Source: Sphingosinicella sp041621755
GTDB lineage: Bacteria; Pseudomonadota; Alphaproteobacteria; Sphingomonadales; Sphingomonadaceae
DNA length: 64,000 bases
Reading direction: 5' to 3'
NCBI GenBank assembly: GCA_041621755.1
Contig: JBFKAE010000002.1
Location: 3,427 to 67,426 of the forward strand
Part shown: piece after piece, positions 44,684 through 52,261 of the stretch
Layout: every line of letters starts with the position of its first letter
How positions within the stretch are numbered: position 1 is the first letter of the stretch
Notes under the pieces: generated by a model
What the model saw: only the letters and a program-made list of their open reading frames with translations
What the model was told of the DNA's origin: nothing
The model's database searches: none
Program-made: the position numbers and the translations under genes

Positions 44684-45727
44684 TCAGAACGGCGGCAGAT
44701 CGTCTCCATTGGCGACGCGCTTTGCGGCTTGCTGGCCGGCTTGGTCCGCGGCCTTTGCCTGACGCTGCACGGGTTCATTGTCGGCACCCGCTTCGCGCAC
44801 GATGTGCATGGGAATGCGTGCCTCGCGCAGCCGGTCGGCAAGGTTCGCCTGAATGCCGCCGCCGCTGCAGACAATCGCCTCGACCGGCTTGAACGCGAGC
44901 ATGCGGGCGTTGCGCTGGTAGGGCGCGGAAGCGCCGCGCGATGCATCGGGCTTGCACAGGATCACCGGCACGCCCTGGCGCGATGCCCATGAGGCCGCGA
45001 TGACATCGGCGCCCTTGTTCTGCGCGGTGGTTGCGAGCACCATCGAGGGAATGCGTTCGCGCACCGCATCGAGGTAGTCGTGCACCAGGCCGATATCGGT
45101 AAATTGCTGTCCGCCCGAGAACACCACGACCGGTCCCGAAGGCGCAAACTGCTCGCGCCGCTGCGCGCGCTGCGATGCGAGGTAATCACGCGCTTCGATC
45201 ATCGACGCGTTCGACTTCATCGAGACCCGCGAACCACGCACCGGCGAGAAGGGACGGCCGGTTTCGACAAGATAGATCGAGGCGGCATGATCGCGCATGC
45301 ACTCCATCGCGTCGCGGCACTCGGCCAGGCTCCTGGCCTGCATGGTGAGGTCCTCGACGTCGGTGGCGTAGACTTCGCTCGGATCGTATTCGCGCAGCTT
45401 CTCCTGGAGTTTTCTGGCCATGGCATCCTCGCGGTCATCGAGGCGCTTTGCCACCACGTGGAAGCTGTTGGCCACGCCCCATGCGACTTCGCTTGCGAAG
45501 TCTTCCATGCGGGTGTCGCGAAACAAATCGAAGACCGTTGCCAGCATCATCTCGATCGCGGCCTGCGCAATGTCGGGATCGGGCATTTCGGCAGAGCTGG
45601 GTTCGTCGGCGACCGAGAGCCGGGAAAGTTCGGTCTGCTCCATGAAGGCCCGGGCATAGTCGGGCGTCTGGACCTCACGCGCATAGTGCTCGGCAAGGTC
45701 GGAAAAGTTCGAGAAACGAGTTGTCAT
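44684..45727 (-). CDS. DUF2493 (SLOG-like) plasmid protein
   Basis: A 347-residue protein. The N-terminal two-thirds are helical. The C-terminal part (about 205-315) has a Rossmann-like SLOG core: GPVVVFSGGQQFTDIGLVHD, then TAQNKGADVIAASWASRQGV and ARMLAFKPVEAIVCSGGG, as in DUF2493/YspA proteins, which may bind nucleotides. Function is unknown, though such genes are common in the leading region of alphaproteobacterial plasmids. GGAGG precedes the ATG at 45727. Copy 2 of the stem-loop repeat lies in its leader. Confidence 0.8.
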   Translation of the reverse strand: MTTRFSNFSDLAEHYAREVQTPDYARAFMEQTELSRLSVADEPSSAEMPDPDIAQAAIEMMLATVFDLFRDTRMEDFASEVAWGVANSFHVVAKRLDDREDAMARKLQEKLREYDPSEVYATDVEDLTMQARSLAECRDAMECMRDHAASIYLVETGRPFSPVRGSRVSMKSNASMIEARDYLASQRAQRREQFAPSGPVVVFSGGQQFTDIGLVHDYLDAVRERIPSMVLATTAQNKGADVIAASWASRQGVPVILCKPDASRGASAPYQRNARMLAFKPVEAIVCSGGGIQANLADRLREARIPMHIVREAGADNEPVQRQAKAADQAGQQAAKRVANGDDLPPF

Positions 45728-45801
45728 GATATCCTCCGAAGGATCTGTCTCTCTCATCACCGCGATGAAAGATGAGCCTTGAAGGACGCCGGAGTCAGGC
45801 A

Positions 45802-45956
45802 GTCACAGGACGGCGGGGCCGCAGGCCACGCCGCCGCGCCAAGCGGGCGTGGGGGGAGCCGGTTTTGCGGGGCACAAGGCGCACGCCGCAGGGCCCGCAA
45901 AATCGGGGGGCACCCGCGATCCTTGACGGCCGCCAGCTCGCAGGCGTCATGCTTTG
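45802..45956 (-). repeat. Leader repeat element, copy 2
   Basis: Second copy of the element at 44337-44478. Here the core stem is CCGGTTTTGCGGG (45859-45871) with CCCGCAAAATCGG (45894-45906), 13 pairs including one G-T wobble, and the loop contains CAAGGCGCACGCCGCAGGG. Where copy 1 has C-G, copy 2 has G-C within the stem, so pairing is kept although bases differ. It starts 74 bases before the DUF2493 gene. Confidence 0.75.
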
Positions 45957-46454
45957 GCGATGCCGATTTCACTCGGCTACCGAGATGAGAGAGTTGAAAA
46001 GGTTTTGCCCCCGAACCGCGCACGCGGTCGGGGTGAACAGCAAAACACCGCATCGACTGCGACCCGCCCTTGAGAGCTCCCGCAGGGCACCTTTGTGCCC
46101 GCCCCACGGGAGGCAGGCGGGGTCGCCCTGGTGAGCGCCGACGACGGCGCGGCCAGCAACCAGAAACGGACCCCTTGCCGGAGCAAGTCCGTCGTCGCGC
46201 GGGTCCCGTGCTTGTCACGGGTGCGGGACGGCGACGGAGCCGGAGGCAAGAGTGCCGGCGGCCCAATGCAGGAAGCACCGCACCCGCAGGAGCGCGGCTG
46301 CAAGGCGCGCGGGACCGAGTGCGGCAATCTTGACAGGGCCGCTCCTTCTGAGATCGATCGCGAACGCGTGGGGGGACCTTGTCGTGATCCATTTGCAGGC
46401 GCGTGACGCATTGCAGGCTCGCCAAACCCTGGGGTCGCGCGCTAGATTGCCGGA
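45957..46454. other. Gene-free GC-rich stretch with hairpins
   Basis: About 500 bases without a supported gene. Two good hairpins stand out: ACGGAC...GTCCGT with an inner CTTGC/GCAAG stem (46166-46192) and CCCGTG-CTTGT-CACGGG (46205-46221). Neither is followed by a T run. It may carry further leader or promoter structures. Confidence 0.5.
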
Positions 46455-46694
46455 ATGGTGACGATGACGATCTGCGTACCGCCGGAATTGATGGCGTTTG
46501 TTCAGGGCGAGGTCTCTGCGCGTGGCATGGGCACGATCAGCAACTATGTGTGCGAACTGATCCGCAAAGATCGGGACAGCGTGAATCTGCGCGATTTGCT
46601 GATGGAGGGAGCCGCCTCAGCGACTGGCAAGCCCGCTGACGCGAACTATTTTGACGGTCTTCGTTCTCGCGTCACGGGCAGCGCAGCTTCTTGA
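46455..46694 (+). CDS. ParD-like antitoxin without toxin
   Basis: A 79-residue protein matching ParD family antitoxins: MTICVPPELMAFVQGEVSAR (strand and helix), SNYVCELIRKD (helix 2) and the C-terminal ADANYFDGLRSRV toxin-binding tail. No ParE-like gene follows; the next gene is an unrelated 89-residue protein. It could neutralise toxins of other replicons or be a relic. A TAGATT box six bases before the ATG hints at a leaderless message. Confidence 0.75.
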   Translation: MVTMTICVPPELMAFVQGEVSARGMGTISNYVCELIRKDRDSVNLRDLLMEGAASATGKPADANYFDGLRSRVTGSAAS

Positions 46695-46747
46695 GAACAA
46701 GCCAGGGCGAGAACGCCATTTTGAATTGATCGATCGGGAATTGGGTC

Positions 46748-47017
46748 ATGGAATTTGACGATCAGATGCGGCGGTTCTTCGGGACAGACGACCTTGCGAG
46801 CGTTTCCCCCGAGGCGATGGCGAGCGGCATCGAGCGCATGCAGGTCGAGTTCGGGTTGGAGACCGACAAGGGCCGCAGGTTCGCGATGTGGTCGCTGCTC
46901 TACATGCTGGGTTCCGCGCCTGACCTCGATGTCGCGTTCGAGGACCCGCAGGACCGCGATGCGGCGCGAACTTTCATGGACCTTCTGGACCAAGCCAACA
47001 GCGCTGCGGACAGCTAG
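46748..47017 (+). CDS. Uncharacterised small acidic protein
   Basis: An 89-residue, mostly helical acidic protein (MEFDDQMRRFFGTDDLASVS; GRRFAMWSLLYMLGSAPDL). No family recognised. It follows the ParD-like gene after 53 bases in the same direction and has GGGA upstream. Because it occupies the place of a toxin, a partner role is possible but it lacks ParE motifs. Confidence 0.6.
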   Translation: MEFDDQMRRFFGTDDLASVSPEAMASGIERMQVEFGLETDKGRRFAMWSLLYMLGSAPDLDVAFEDPQDRDAARTFMDLLDQANSAADS

Positions 47018-47183
47018 GCAGCCCCTAAGAAAAGGCGATCCAGGCGATTTACCCTGCAATCGGGCGTGTTCGCGATTTGCGGGGTAAACGGCAGAATTCC
47101 GAGTAATCTTCAGACCAAACCCGGACCATCTGGTGATACCCAATCGGAATACGTCCGAAATCCCTTTGAGACCCGCTGGTATG

Positions 47184-47241
47184 TGTCCATATTTGGACAA
47201 TGATCGCGGATTTGCAAACTCAATTGTCCACGCTTGGACAA
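47184..47241 (+). promoter_or_regulatory. Pair of TGTCCA/TGGACA operators around the XRE start
   Basis: TGTCCA-TATT-TGGACA (47184-47199) ends at the base before the ATG, and TTGTCCA-CGCT-TGGACAA (47224-47241) lies inside the coding region. Both have the same arms and 4-base spacer. They are probable autoregulatory sites of the XRE protein encoded there. Confidence 0.65.
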
Positions 47242-47511
47242 CAGATCAGGCAGAGGCGTCTTGGCCTCAACCTCACGCAGCAGGCGGCAGCGGCCAGGTC
47301 TGGCGTAGCCTATCGAACCTGGCGGCGGATGGAAGGAGAGGGCAAGGCTTCGATCGAGGACCTGGTGCGCGCGGCGATTGCGCTGCGTTGCGATGAAAAT
47401 CTCGCTATGCTGTTCCCCGAACCTGTCGCCAGAAACATGGATGAATTGCTCGCGCGTCAGCGCATGGCTGCTGGCGGGGGACGGCAGCGCGCCGGAAAGG
47501 CAAGGTCGTAA
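47200..47511 (+). CDS. XRE-family HTH regulator
   Basis: A 103-residue protein with an HTH_3 domain at about 11-66 (LGQQIRQRRLGLNLTQQAAA, then ARSGVAYRTWRRMEGEGKAS). The C-terminal tail is basic. There is no ribosome-binding site: the ATG directly follows an operator palindrome, so the message is probably leaderless and self-repressed. It may be a HipB-like or stand-alone repressor; the true hipB gene lies downstream. Confidence 0.8.
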   Translation: MIADLQTQLSTLGQQIRQRRLGLNLTQQAAAARSGVAYRTWRRMEGEGKASIEDLVRAAIALRCDENLAMLFPEPVARNMDELLARQRMAAGGGRQRAGKARS

Positions 47512-47534
47512 AGTTTTCGCCGAGCTTTAGCTTG

Positions 47535-47558
47535 CAGGCACCGACTCACAGGTGCCTG
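47535..47558 (+). promoter_or_regulatory. Hairpin/dyad between XRE gene and hipBA
   Basis: CAGGCACC and GGTGCCTG form a perfect 8-base dyad with an 8-base spacer. No T run follows, so it is either a weak terminator for the XRE gene or a HipB operator (HipB dyads also have 8-base spacers). Confidence 0.45.
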
Positions 47559-47590
47559 AACAGAATTGCATCATATACAAGGCGTATTTG

Positions 47591-47619
47591 TTGATTTGTT
47601 CATTATTGCCTAGTATATT
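47591..47619 (+). promoter_or_regulatory. hipBA promoter
   Basis: TTGATT (47591-47596), a 17-base spacer and TATATT (47614-47619). The A of the hipB ATG (47626) is seven bases after the -10 box, so the message is probably leaderless. Confidence 0.65.
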
Positions 47620-47625
47620 GTGCAA

Positions 47626-47901
47626 ATGCTGGATCTGGCAACGCTCGGAGAAACGATCGCGCAGCACCGCAGCGCGCAGCGGCTGACACAGGCCGAACTG
47701 GCCCGGCGCGCGCGCATCGGGCGATCGACACTCGATGCGCTGGAAAATGGCCGCCTGGCGGAGCTGGGATTCGGCAAGATCGCACGAATCCTGTCTGCAC
47801 TGGGCCTCACCCTGAAGCTTGGCGAGGCCAATCGGGGGCGGCCGACACTGGAGGACCTTCTCGCCGAAACCGATGAGACGCCGTTGAAGGATCGGGCATG
47901 A
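47626..47901 (+). CDS. hipB: HipB-like antitoxin, XRE family
   Basis: A 91-residue DNA-binding antitoxin with an HTH_3 domain (LGETIAQHRSAQRLTQAELA, then RRARIGRSTLDALENGRLA). It pairs with HipA, whose gene overlaps its stop by four bases. The ATG at 47626 fits a leaderless start just after the -10 box; an in-frame GTG at 47620 would overlap that region. Confidence 0.85.
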   Translation: MLDLATLGETIAQHRSAQRLTQAELARRARIGRSTLDALENGRLAELGFGKIARILSALGLTLKLGEANRGRPTLEDLLAETDETPLKDRA

Positions 47902-49121
47902 CCATCAAGGTCTGGACCGATGGGCGAGCGGCAGGCCTGCTTGGGGCGAAGGGGGCAAGGGGAACGGCGTTCGCATATGCCTCCGGCACAGGGCCGGCGG
48001 ACGCTGTGTCCGTCACCATGCCGGTGCGCCTGGCCTCGTGGGACAGCGACTACGGTCTTGCCCCGATATTCGAGATGAACCTGCCCGAAGGCGCGCTGCG
48101 CGAGCGGCTGCGGATGGCTTTTGCAAAAGCCACCGGGGCATTCGACGACCTCGACCTGCTTGCAATCGTGGGGCGCTCGCAGGTGGGGCGGCTGCGCTAC
48201 ACCGACGAGCATGCCGAGCTGGACCAAGCTGTCCCGTTCCAGTCGGTCGACGAGCTTCTGGCCAGTCGCCGGGACGGCAATCTGTTCCAGTATCTGCTTG
48301 AGCGGTTTGCCGCCTATTCGGGCGTGAGCGGAGTTCAGCCCAAGTTGCTCATCCGCGACGACATTGCCTGGGGGGCAGGGCCCGAGGCAGGGACGCGGAC
48401 AAGCATCCAGGGCGCAACACACATCGTCAAATTCTGGGAAGATCAGTATCCGCAGCTTGCTGCAAACGAGTTCTTCTGTCTCAAGGCGGCAGAACGTGCC
48501 GGTCTTCCGGTCCCGCGTTTCCAGCTTTCCGAGGACGGCCGCGCGCTCGTGATCGACCGGTTCGATCTGCGCAGCGACGGTCGATATCGCGGCTTCGAGG
48601 ATTTCTGCGTCCTCAACGCACGGGCGACGGCCGAGAAATACCGCGGATCATACGAGACTGCCGTCCTCAAGCGGTTCCGCGAATTTGCCTCGCCCGAGCA
48701 GATTGCGGCAGGGTCAGAGACGATCTTCCGGATGATCGCACTCAACGCTGCGCTTCGTAATGGCGACGCGCACCTGAAAAACTTCGGGATCGTCTACGAC
48801 GACATCGAAGGAGAGGTCGCGCTGGCGCCGGTCTACGACCTGGTCACGACCACTGCATATATTCAGGCCGATCAGATGGCGCTGACGCTCGATGGTTCGA
48901 CCCGGTGGCCGACGGCGAAGCAATTGTTGGCATTCGGCACGAACCGGCAGATCGGATCGCCCGCAGCGATCAAGGCCATGCTCGGCGCGATTGCCGAGGC
49001 GGTGTTCGAGACAATGGGGGACCTTAAGCGTCACATGCAGGTGGAACCGGAGTTCGAGGAAATTGGCACCCGGATGCTGGCGCAATGGGAAGAAGGAATC
49101 CGCACCAGTCTCATCGTCTAG
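47898..49121 (+). CDS. hipA: HipA-like serine/threonine kinase toxin
   Basis: A 407-residue toxin. The N-subdomain spans the first 120 residues (PVRLASWDSDYGLAPIFEMN, LPEGALRERL). The kinase part has GVSGVQPKLL (P-loop-like), HIVKFW (ATP-binding Lys) and the catalytic NGDAHLKNFGIVYDD segment with Asp and Asn, then VYDLVTTTAY. HipA kinases phosphorylate aminoacyl-tRNA synthetases and slow growth. Key residues look intact. It overlaps hipB by four bases. Confidence 0.92.
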   Translation: MTIKVWTDGRAAGLLGAKGARGTAFAYASGTGPADAVSVTMPVRLASWDSDYGLAPIFEMNLPEGALRERLRMAFAKATGAFDDLDLLAIVGRSQVGRLRYTDEHAELDQAVPFQSVDELLASRRDGNLFQYLLERFAAYSGVSGVQPKLLIRDDIAWGAGPEAGTRTSIQGATHIVKFWEDQYPQLAANEFFCLKAAERAGLPVPRFQLSEDGRALVIDRFDLRSDGRYRGFEDFCVLNARATAEKYRGSYETAVLKRFREFASPEQIAAGSETIFRMIALNAALRNGDAHLKNFGIVYDDIEGEVALAPVYDLVTTTAYIQADQMALTLDGSTRWPTAKQLLAFGTNRQIGSPAAIKAMLGAIAEAVFETMGDLKRHMQVEPEFEEIGTRMLAQWEEGIRTSLIV

Positions 49122-49158
49122 TGCGAAAGACCGCGAAAGTCGAAAAGGACCCCAAGAT

Positions 49159-49335
49159 ATGACAAACGAGGTTGCCATCGAAGTGGACAGCAATGGCGAA
49201 TTTCAACTGCCGCAAGCGATCATGGCCCGCCATGGCTGGGCGCCTGGATCGCGACTGGTCGTTGAGCTGATGCCTGATGGATTGCTGCTGAAGGACGCGC
49301 CGCACGAGGACGTTTCGATGGAGCGTCAGGCTTGA
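49159..49335 (+). CDS. AbrB/SpoVT-like small protein, antitoxin without toxin
   Basis: A 58-residue protein: VAIEVDSNGEFQLPQAIMAR followed by HGWAPGSRLVVELMPDGLLL, the swapped-hairpin pattern of AbrB/MazE DNA-binding domains. No toxin gene follows; the next gene starts another toxin-antitoxin pair. It may regulate hipBA or be an orphan antitoxin. The start at 49159 has a weak AAGGACCCC-like region upstream. Confidence 0.7.
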   Translation: MTNEVAIEVDSNGEFQLPQAIMARHGWAPGSRLVVELMPDGLLLKDAPHEDVSMERQA

Positions 49336-49366
49336 GCAGATTGCCTTTTCGCCAGATCGGTGTATA

Positions 49367-49380
49367 TGTGTACAAACACA
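49367..49380 (+). promoter_or_regulatory. Possible operator of the RHH-PIN pair
   Basis: TGTGT-ACAA-ACACA, 19 bases before the antitoxin ATG at 49399, lies where autoregulation by the antitoxin is expected. The dyad is short, so confidence is limited. Confidence 0.35.
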
Positions 49381-49398
49381 CAAGTGCCGGAGTTCGCC

Positions 49399-49638
49399 AT
49401 GTCTTCCACTCGCTGGAATATCGCTGTGTCGCAGGACACGGATCGGTCCGTGCGGATGTTCCTCGCCGCCCGTGGGGGAGGTCGTAAGGGCGACCTGTCG
49501 CGCTTCATCGAGCAGGCTGTTCGCTCCTACCTGTTCGAGCAGACTGTCGCAGAGGCGAAAGAGGCAACTGCCGATCTGAGCGAGGCGGAGCTCACCGAGC
49601 TGATCGACGAAGCTGTCGAGTGGGCGCGCCATAACTGA
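49399..49638 (+). CDS. Ribbon-helix-helix antitoxin of PIN toxin
   Basis: A 79-residue antitoxin. RWNIAVSQDTDRSVRMFLAA begins with the beta strand of a ribbon-helix-helix; GGRKGDLSRFIEQAVRSYLF is the second helix. The acidic C-terminus (LSEAELTELIDEAVEWARHN) probably blocks the toxin. GGAG precedes the ATG at 49399. The toxin start overlaps its stop by one base. Confidence 0.82.
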   Translation: MSSTRWNIAVSQDTDRSVRMFLAARGGGRKGDLSRFIEQAVRSYLFEQTVAEAKEATADLSEAELTELIDEAVEWARHN

Positions 49639-50063
49639 TGCGTGTCATACTGGACACGAACGTCCTGATTGCCGCACTGATTTCGCGATTGAGCCCGCCC
49701 GACGCGATCTACCGCGCCTGGCGAGAGGGCCGTTTCGAATTGGTGACATCTCGTTTGCAGCTGGACGAGCTGAGACGGATAAGCCGCTATCCCAAGCTCA
49801 AGCCAATTCTGCCGAACCATCGGATCGGCACCATGGTAAACCATCTCAATCGCGCCATCGTGCTCGATAAGGTTCCGGCGTTACCGGACGGTGTGGAAAC
49901 ACAAGACCCGGACGACGATTTCCTCTTGGGCATGATCCTGGGCAGCGATGCGGATTTCCTTGTGACAGGAGACAGGCGTGCCGGCCTCCTGCAGCACGGG
50001 AGTTTCCAGCGGGCGCGGATCATGACCCCGACGGCATTCTGCGCCGAACTGTCCCTTAGCTGA
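49638..50063 (+). CDS. PIN-domain ribonuclease toxin
   Basis: A 141-residue toxin. MRVILDTNVLIAALIS carries the first catalytic Asp (Asp6); LDELRRI holds the conserved Glu-containing helix, DPDDDFLL the central Asp cluster and ADFLVTGDRR the last Asp. This matches the PIN family toxins whose partners are ribbon-helix-helix antitoxins. They cleave tRNA or mRNA. Confidence 0.9.
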   Translation: MRVILDTNVLIAALISRLSPPDAIYRAWREGRFELVTSRLQLDELRRISRYPKLKPILPNHRIGTMVNHLNRAIVLDKVPALPDGVETQDPDDDFLLGMILGSDADFLVTGDRRAGLLQHGSFQRARIMTPTAFCAELSLS

Positions 50064-50148
50064 CAGGGACCCATTCTATCATTGGAGCAATCGTGAGTTG
50101 CTTCTTTGCTCCGAATTGATAATACATCTTATGTTAAATATCAATGGG

Positions 50149-50502
50149 TTAGGCCCGCGAGCCGTGCTGGAGAAGCCGGCGTTCCAGCAAACTGGCGAAG
50201 TCGCGGCGGCTGTCGGCGACAACCGCGATCGTAACCAGATCACCTTGGGCCGTATAGATGATGCGATATGGCCAGACCGAGAGCTGCCGCCAGTCAGTCA
50301 TCCCCAACGCGTCCAGCTCCGGTGGGACTGGCCCGCGCAAGGGATACTCGATCAGGCTCTCGATGGCATCGTAGAGCGTGTCGAGAAGCGCATCGGCTCC
50401 GTCCGGACCGTCCGCGCCGCGCTGTTTCAGACGATGATTGTAGATCGCCTGCAGGTCGCCTTCGGCTTCTGCGGCAAACTGAATGCGGGTTGGCTTCGCC
50501 AT
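50149..50502 (-). CDS. ParE/RelE-family toxin
   Basis: A 117-residue toxin. IQFAAEAEGDLQAIYNH is the opening of ParE/RelE proteins, and the core WRQLSVWPYRIIYTAQGDLV with a terminal R-rich stretch (HGSRA) completes the fold. ParE types poison gyrase, RelE types cut mRNA; sequence alone does not decide. The start overlaps the antitoxin stop (ATGA). Confidence 0.85.
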   Translation of the reverse strand: MAKPTRIQFAAEAEGDLQAIYNHRLKQRGADGPDGADALLDTLYDAIESLIEYPLRGPVPPELDALGMTDWRQLSVWPYRIIYTAQGDLVTIAVVADSRRDFASLLERRLLQHGSRA

Positions 50503-50774
50503 CAGCGCGCCGCGCGAGCGCGTATCCGATCCTTGAGACCTTCGAGCGGCTGAACCCGGCCTTGCGCCATATCGTCGCGCGCCATCGCGAGAAGCTTGAG
50601 GAGCGCCAGCAGTTCCTGGGTCTCCGCATAGCTCGCAACGTCCTGCAGAACCGCCTTTGCCTCGCCGTTTTGCGTAATCACCAGCGGCGGCGCGCCATCG
50701 GCCAAGTCGCGGATGACTTCGGCGCTGTGGGCTTTCAGATAGCTGATCGGCTTGACGCGGGTTTCGAGGCCCAT
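50502..50774 (-). CDS. Phd/YefM-family antitoxin
   Basis: A 90-residue antitoxin. VKPISYLKAHSAEVIRDLAD and GAPPLVITQNGEAKAVLQDV are the signature of Phd/YefM (I/V-T-x-N-G-x-x-x-A-V-L). It binds DNA as a dimer and masks the toxin. It is the first gene of the pair, with an inverted repeat 16 bases upstream. Confidence 0.88.
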   Translation of the reverse strand: MGLETRVKPISYLKAHSAEVIRDLADGAPPLVITQNGEAKAVLQDVASYAETQELLALLKLLAMARDDMAQGRVQPLEGLKDRIRARAAR

Positions 50775-50789
50775 AGCTCACTCCATACC

Positions 50790-50806
50790 ATATTCGGTCT
50801 GAATAT
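50790..50806 (-). promoter_or_regulatory. Phd-type operator
   Basis: ATATTC-GGTCT-GAATAT is a perfect 6-base inverted repeat with a 5-base spacer, 16 bases upstream of the antitoxin start. Confidence 0.6.
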
Positions 50807-50862
50807 AGTCTAATGGGGACAAGAAGGCAAATCGTTCCGAGGCCATGTGACGCTCCGCAAAT

Positions 50863-51210
50863 TCAGGCGAAACCACCTTCGGTGATCCGGTCGAGATAGC
50901 GTTGGACCTGATGGCTATATCCCTGCCGGACGAGCTCTTCTGCCGTTGCGTCACCGAACGAAGGCAGAGCTTGCGAACGGTACCACGCGTAGGCTGCACA
51001 GGCGCTTCCGGCCCATGGAACGGCCTTGTCGATAATCCCGCAAATTTCGGAAAGGCGTGTTTGCTCTGTCACCCCACGCGCAAAGGCATGTGGCGGAAGT
51101 CCAGAGGCAGCAGCCAGTTCGGACAAGGTGATCCGAAGCGCAGCCGACAGTCTGTCGGGCGAGACACCATGTTCATCGGAAACTTCACTCAGAAAGGCCG
51201 ACGTGCACAT
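50863..51210 (-). CDS. MbcA/ParS/Xre-like antitoxin, no toxin
   Basis: A 115-residue protein. Residues 15-75 have an HTH-like pattern (GVSPDRLSAALRITLSELAA). The C-terminus (AAYAWYRSQALPSFGDATAE, then ELVRQGYSHQVQRYLDRI) matches the MbcA/ParS toxin-binding domain (DUF2384), whose usual partner is a RES-domain toxin. No RES gene is next to it. It is divergent from the DUF1778 antitoxin gene. The ATG at 51210 gives the shortest sensible protein; longer frames are spurious. Confidence 0.65.
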   Translation of the reverse strand: MCTSAFLSEVSDEHGVSPDRLSAALRITLSELAAASGLPPHAFARGVTEQTRLSEICGIIDKAVPWAGSACAAYAWYRSQALPSFGDATAEELVRQGYSHQVQRYLDRITEGGFA

Positions 51211-51279
51211 GAATTTTCCCGAATTCCGGCTATAAGCGGCCTGCAATGCGAGCCGCGCGATGATAGTTGAGGGAAGGAT

Positions 51280-51579
51280 ATGGCCAAGTCCGTCGAAAGC
51301 AAGGGTCGCCCGGTCTCGGTACGGCTGACCGCCCACGACTTTGCACTCATCGATCGCGCCGCCAGCTTGCGGAGCTGTTCGCGAGCGGATTTCGTTCGGG
51401 AAGCAGCGGTACGCGCGGCCGAAGACGCGCTGATGGAACAGCGACTCATCGGGATGAGCAACAGAGGATTTGCCGCGTTCGCCGCAGAACTCGCACGGCC
51501 AGCGCAAGCGGTTCCGCAGCTTGTGGAGATTCTCAAGAGACCGGCGCCTTGGGAAAAGCGCTCCGGCCAATCGCACTGA
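51280..51579 (+). CDS. DUF1778/TacA-type antitoxin without toxin
   Basis: A 99-residue protein. GRPVSVRLTAHDFALIDRAA begins with the ribbon-helix-helix; FVREAAVRAAEDALMEQRLI is the DUF1778 helix and the C-terminal NRGFAAFAAELARPAQAVPQ resembles the toxin-wrapping tail of TacA antitoxins. The usual partner, a GNAT acetyltransferase toxin, is missing: the next gene downstream is unrelated and on the other strand. Confidence 0.8.
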   Translation: MAKSVESKGRPVSVRLTAHDFALIDRAASLRSCSRADFVREAAVRAAEDALMEQRLIGMSNRGFAAFAAELARPAQAVPQLVEILKRPAPWEKRSGQSH

Positions 51580-51618
51580 TCGATTAACCCCGGAAGCGCC
51601 GGAAGCTGCAGCCGAAAA

Positions 51619-52191
51619 TCACGCCGCAAACAGCTCACCCTGGCGCGGGATCCGTGACGCCGAAACCGCCGGCACCGCCGCAGGCTTGCGCAACAGGCGC
51701 AGCACGGCAGGCTTGACCACATAGACCGCATGGCGCCCACCGCCGCGGTTCTTGTGATTAGTCGCGTAGCCCGCGTAGTGGCGCGTGACGAGCCCGGCGC
51801 GCACGAGGTCCGAGGTCGCACGGCTGACGTTGGCGCGCCCGACCGAAAGCACCTGTTCCTCGACCGCAGCTTCGATATGGGGTTCGTCGATCTCCGGCCT
51901 GCCGGTGAGCTCGTCCTTGAGGCCCGCCTCGACGCGCTCGCGCAGCGCAGCACGGCGTGCGGGCTGTTCGCTCATCGGCAGGAGCTGGGTGCAAAGCCAG
52001 TCGCGCAGCAGGACCGGGTCCCCTTCCCCGGCACCAGGCGAGCTGGCCACGAACGGACCCGCATGCCCTCGCCCGTCGGCGATTTCAGCGATGAGTTGAA
52101 GAACCAGGAAGGCATAGCGCGGCCGGTTCGATGCCTCGGCCAGGACCGCGTAGATGCCTCCAACGCCTGATATCTGTGCCTGTCGTTTCAT
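51619..52191 (-). CDS. Winged-helix-like plasmid protein
   Basis: A 190-residue protein with no named family. The first 60 residues are helical. Residues 105-170 (IEAAVEEQVLSVGRANVSRA, TSDLVRAGLVTRHYAG, RHAVYVVKP) have the helix-helix-hairpin pattern of a winged helix, so DNA binding is likely. It could be a regulator or an initiator-like protein. It is preceded on its own side by a 445-base region with a perfect 16-base inverted repeat. Confidence 0.6.
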   Translation of the reverse strand: MKRQAQISGVGGIYAVLAEASNRPRYAFLVLQLIAEIADGRGHAGPFVASSPGAGEGDPVLLRDWLCTQLLPMSEQPARRAALRERVEAGLKDELTGRPEIDEPHIEAAVEEQVLSVGRANVSRATSDLVRAGLVTRHYAGYATNHKNRGGGRHAVYVVKPAVLRLLRKPAAVPAVSASRIPRQGELFAA

Positions 52192-52261
52192 GGATTAGTA
52201 TTGAGCACAAAACGTGAATCCTGTGAATCCCCTTTGACCCAAAACATGTCGTTTGTCGCTT

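Noticed and set aside
46695..47017. ParE toxin for the ParD-like antitoxin
   Set aside because: The downstream gene lacks the ParE motifs and is acidic and helical, so it is listed as unknown.
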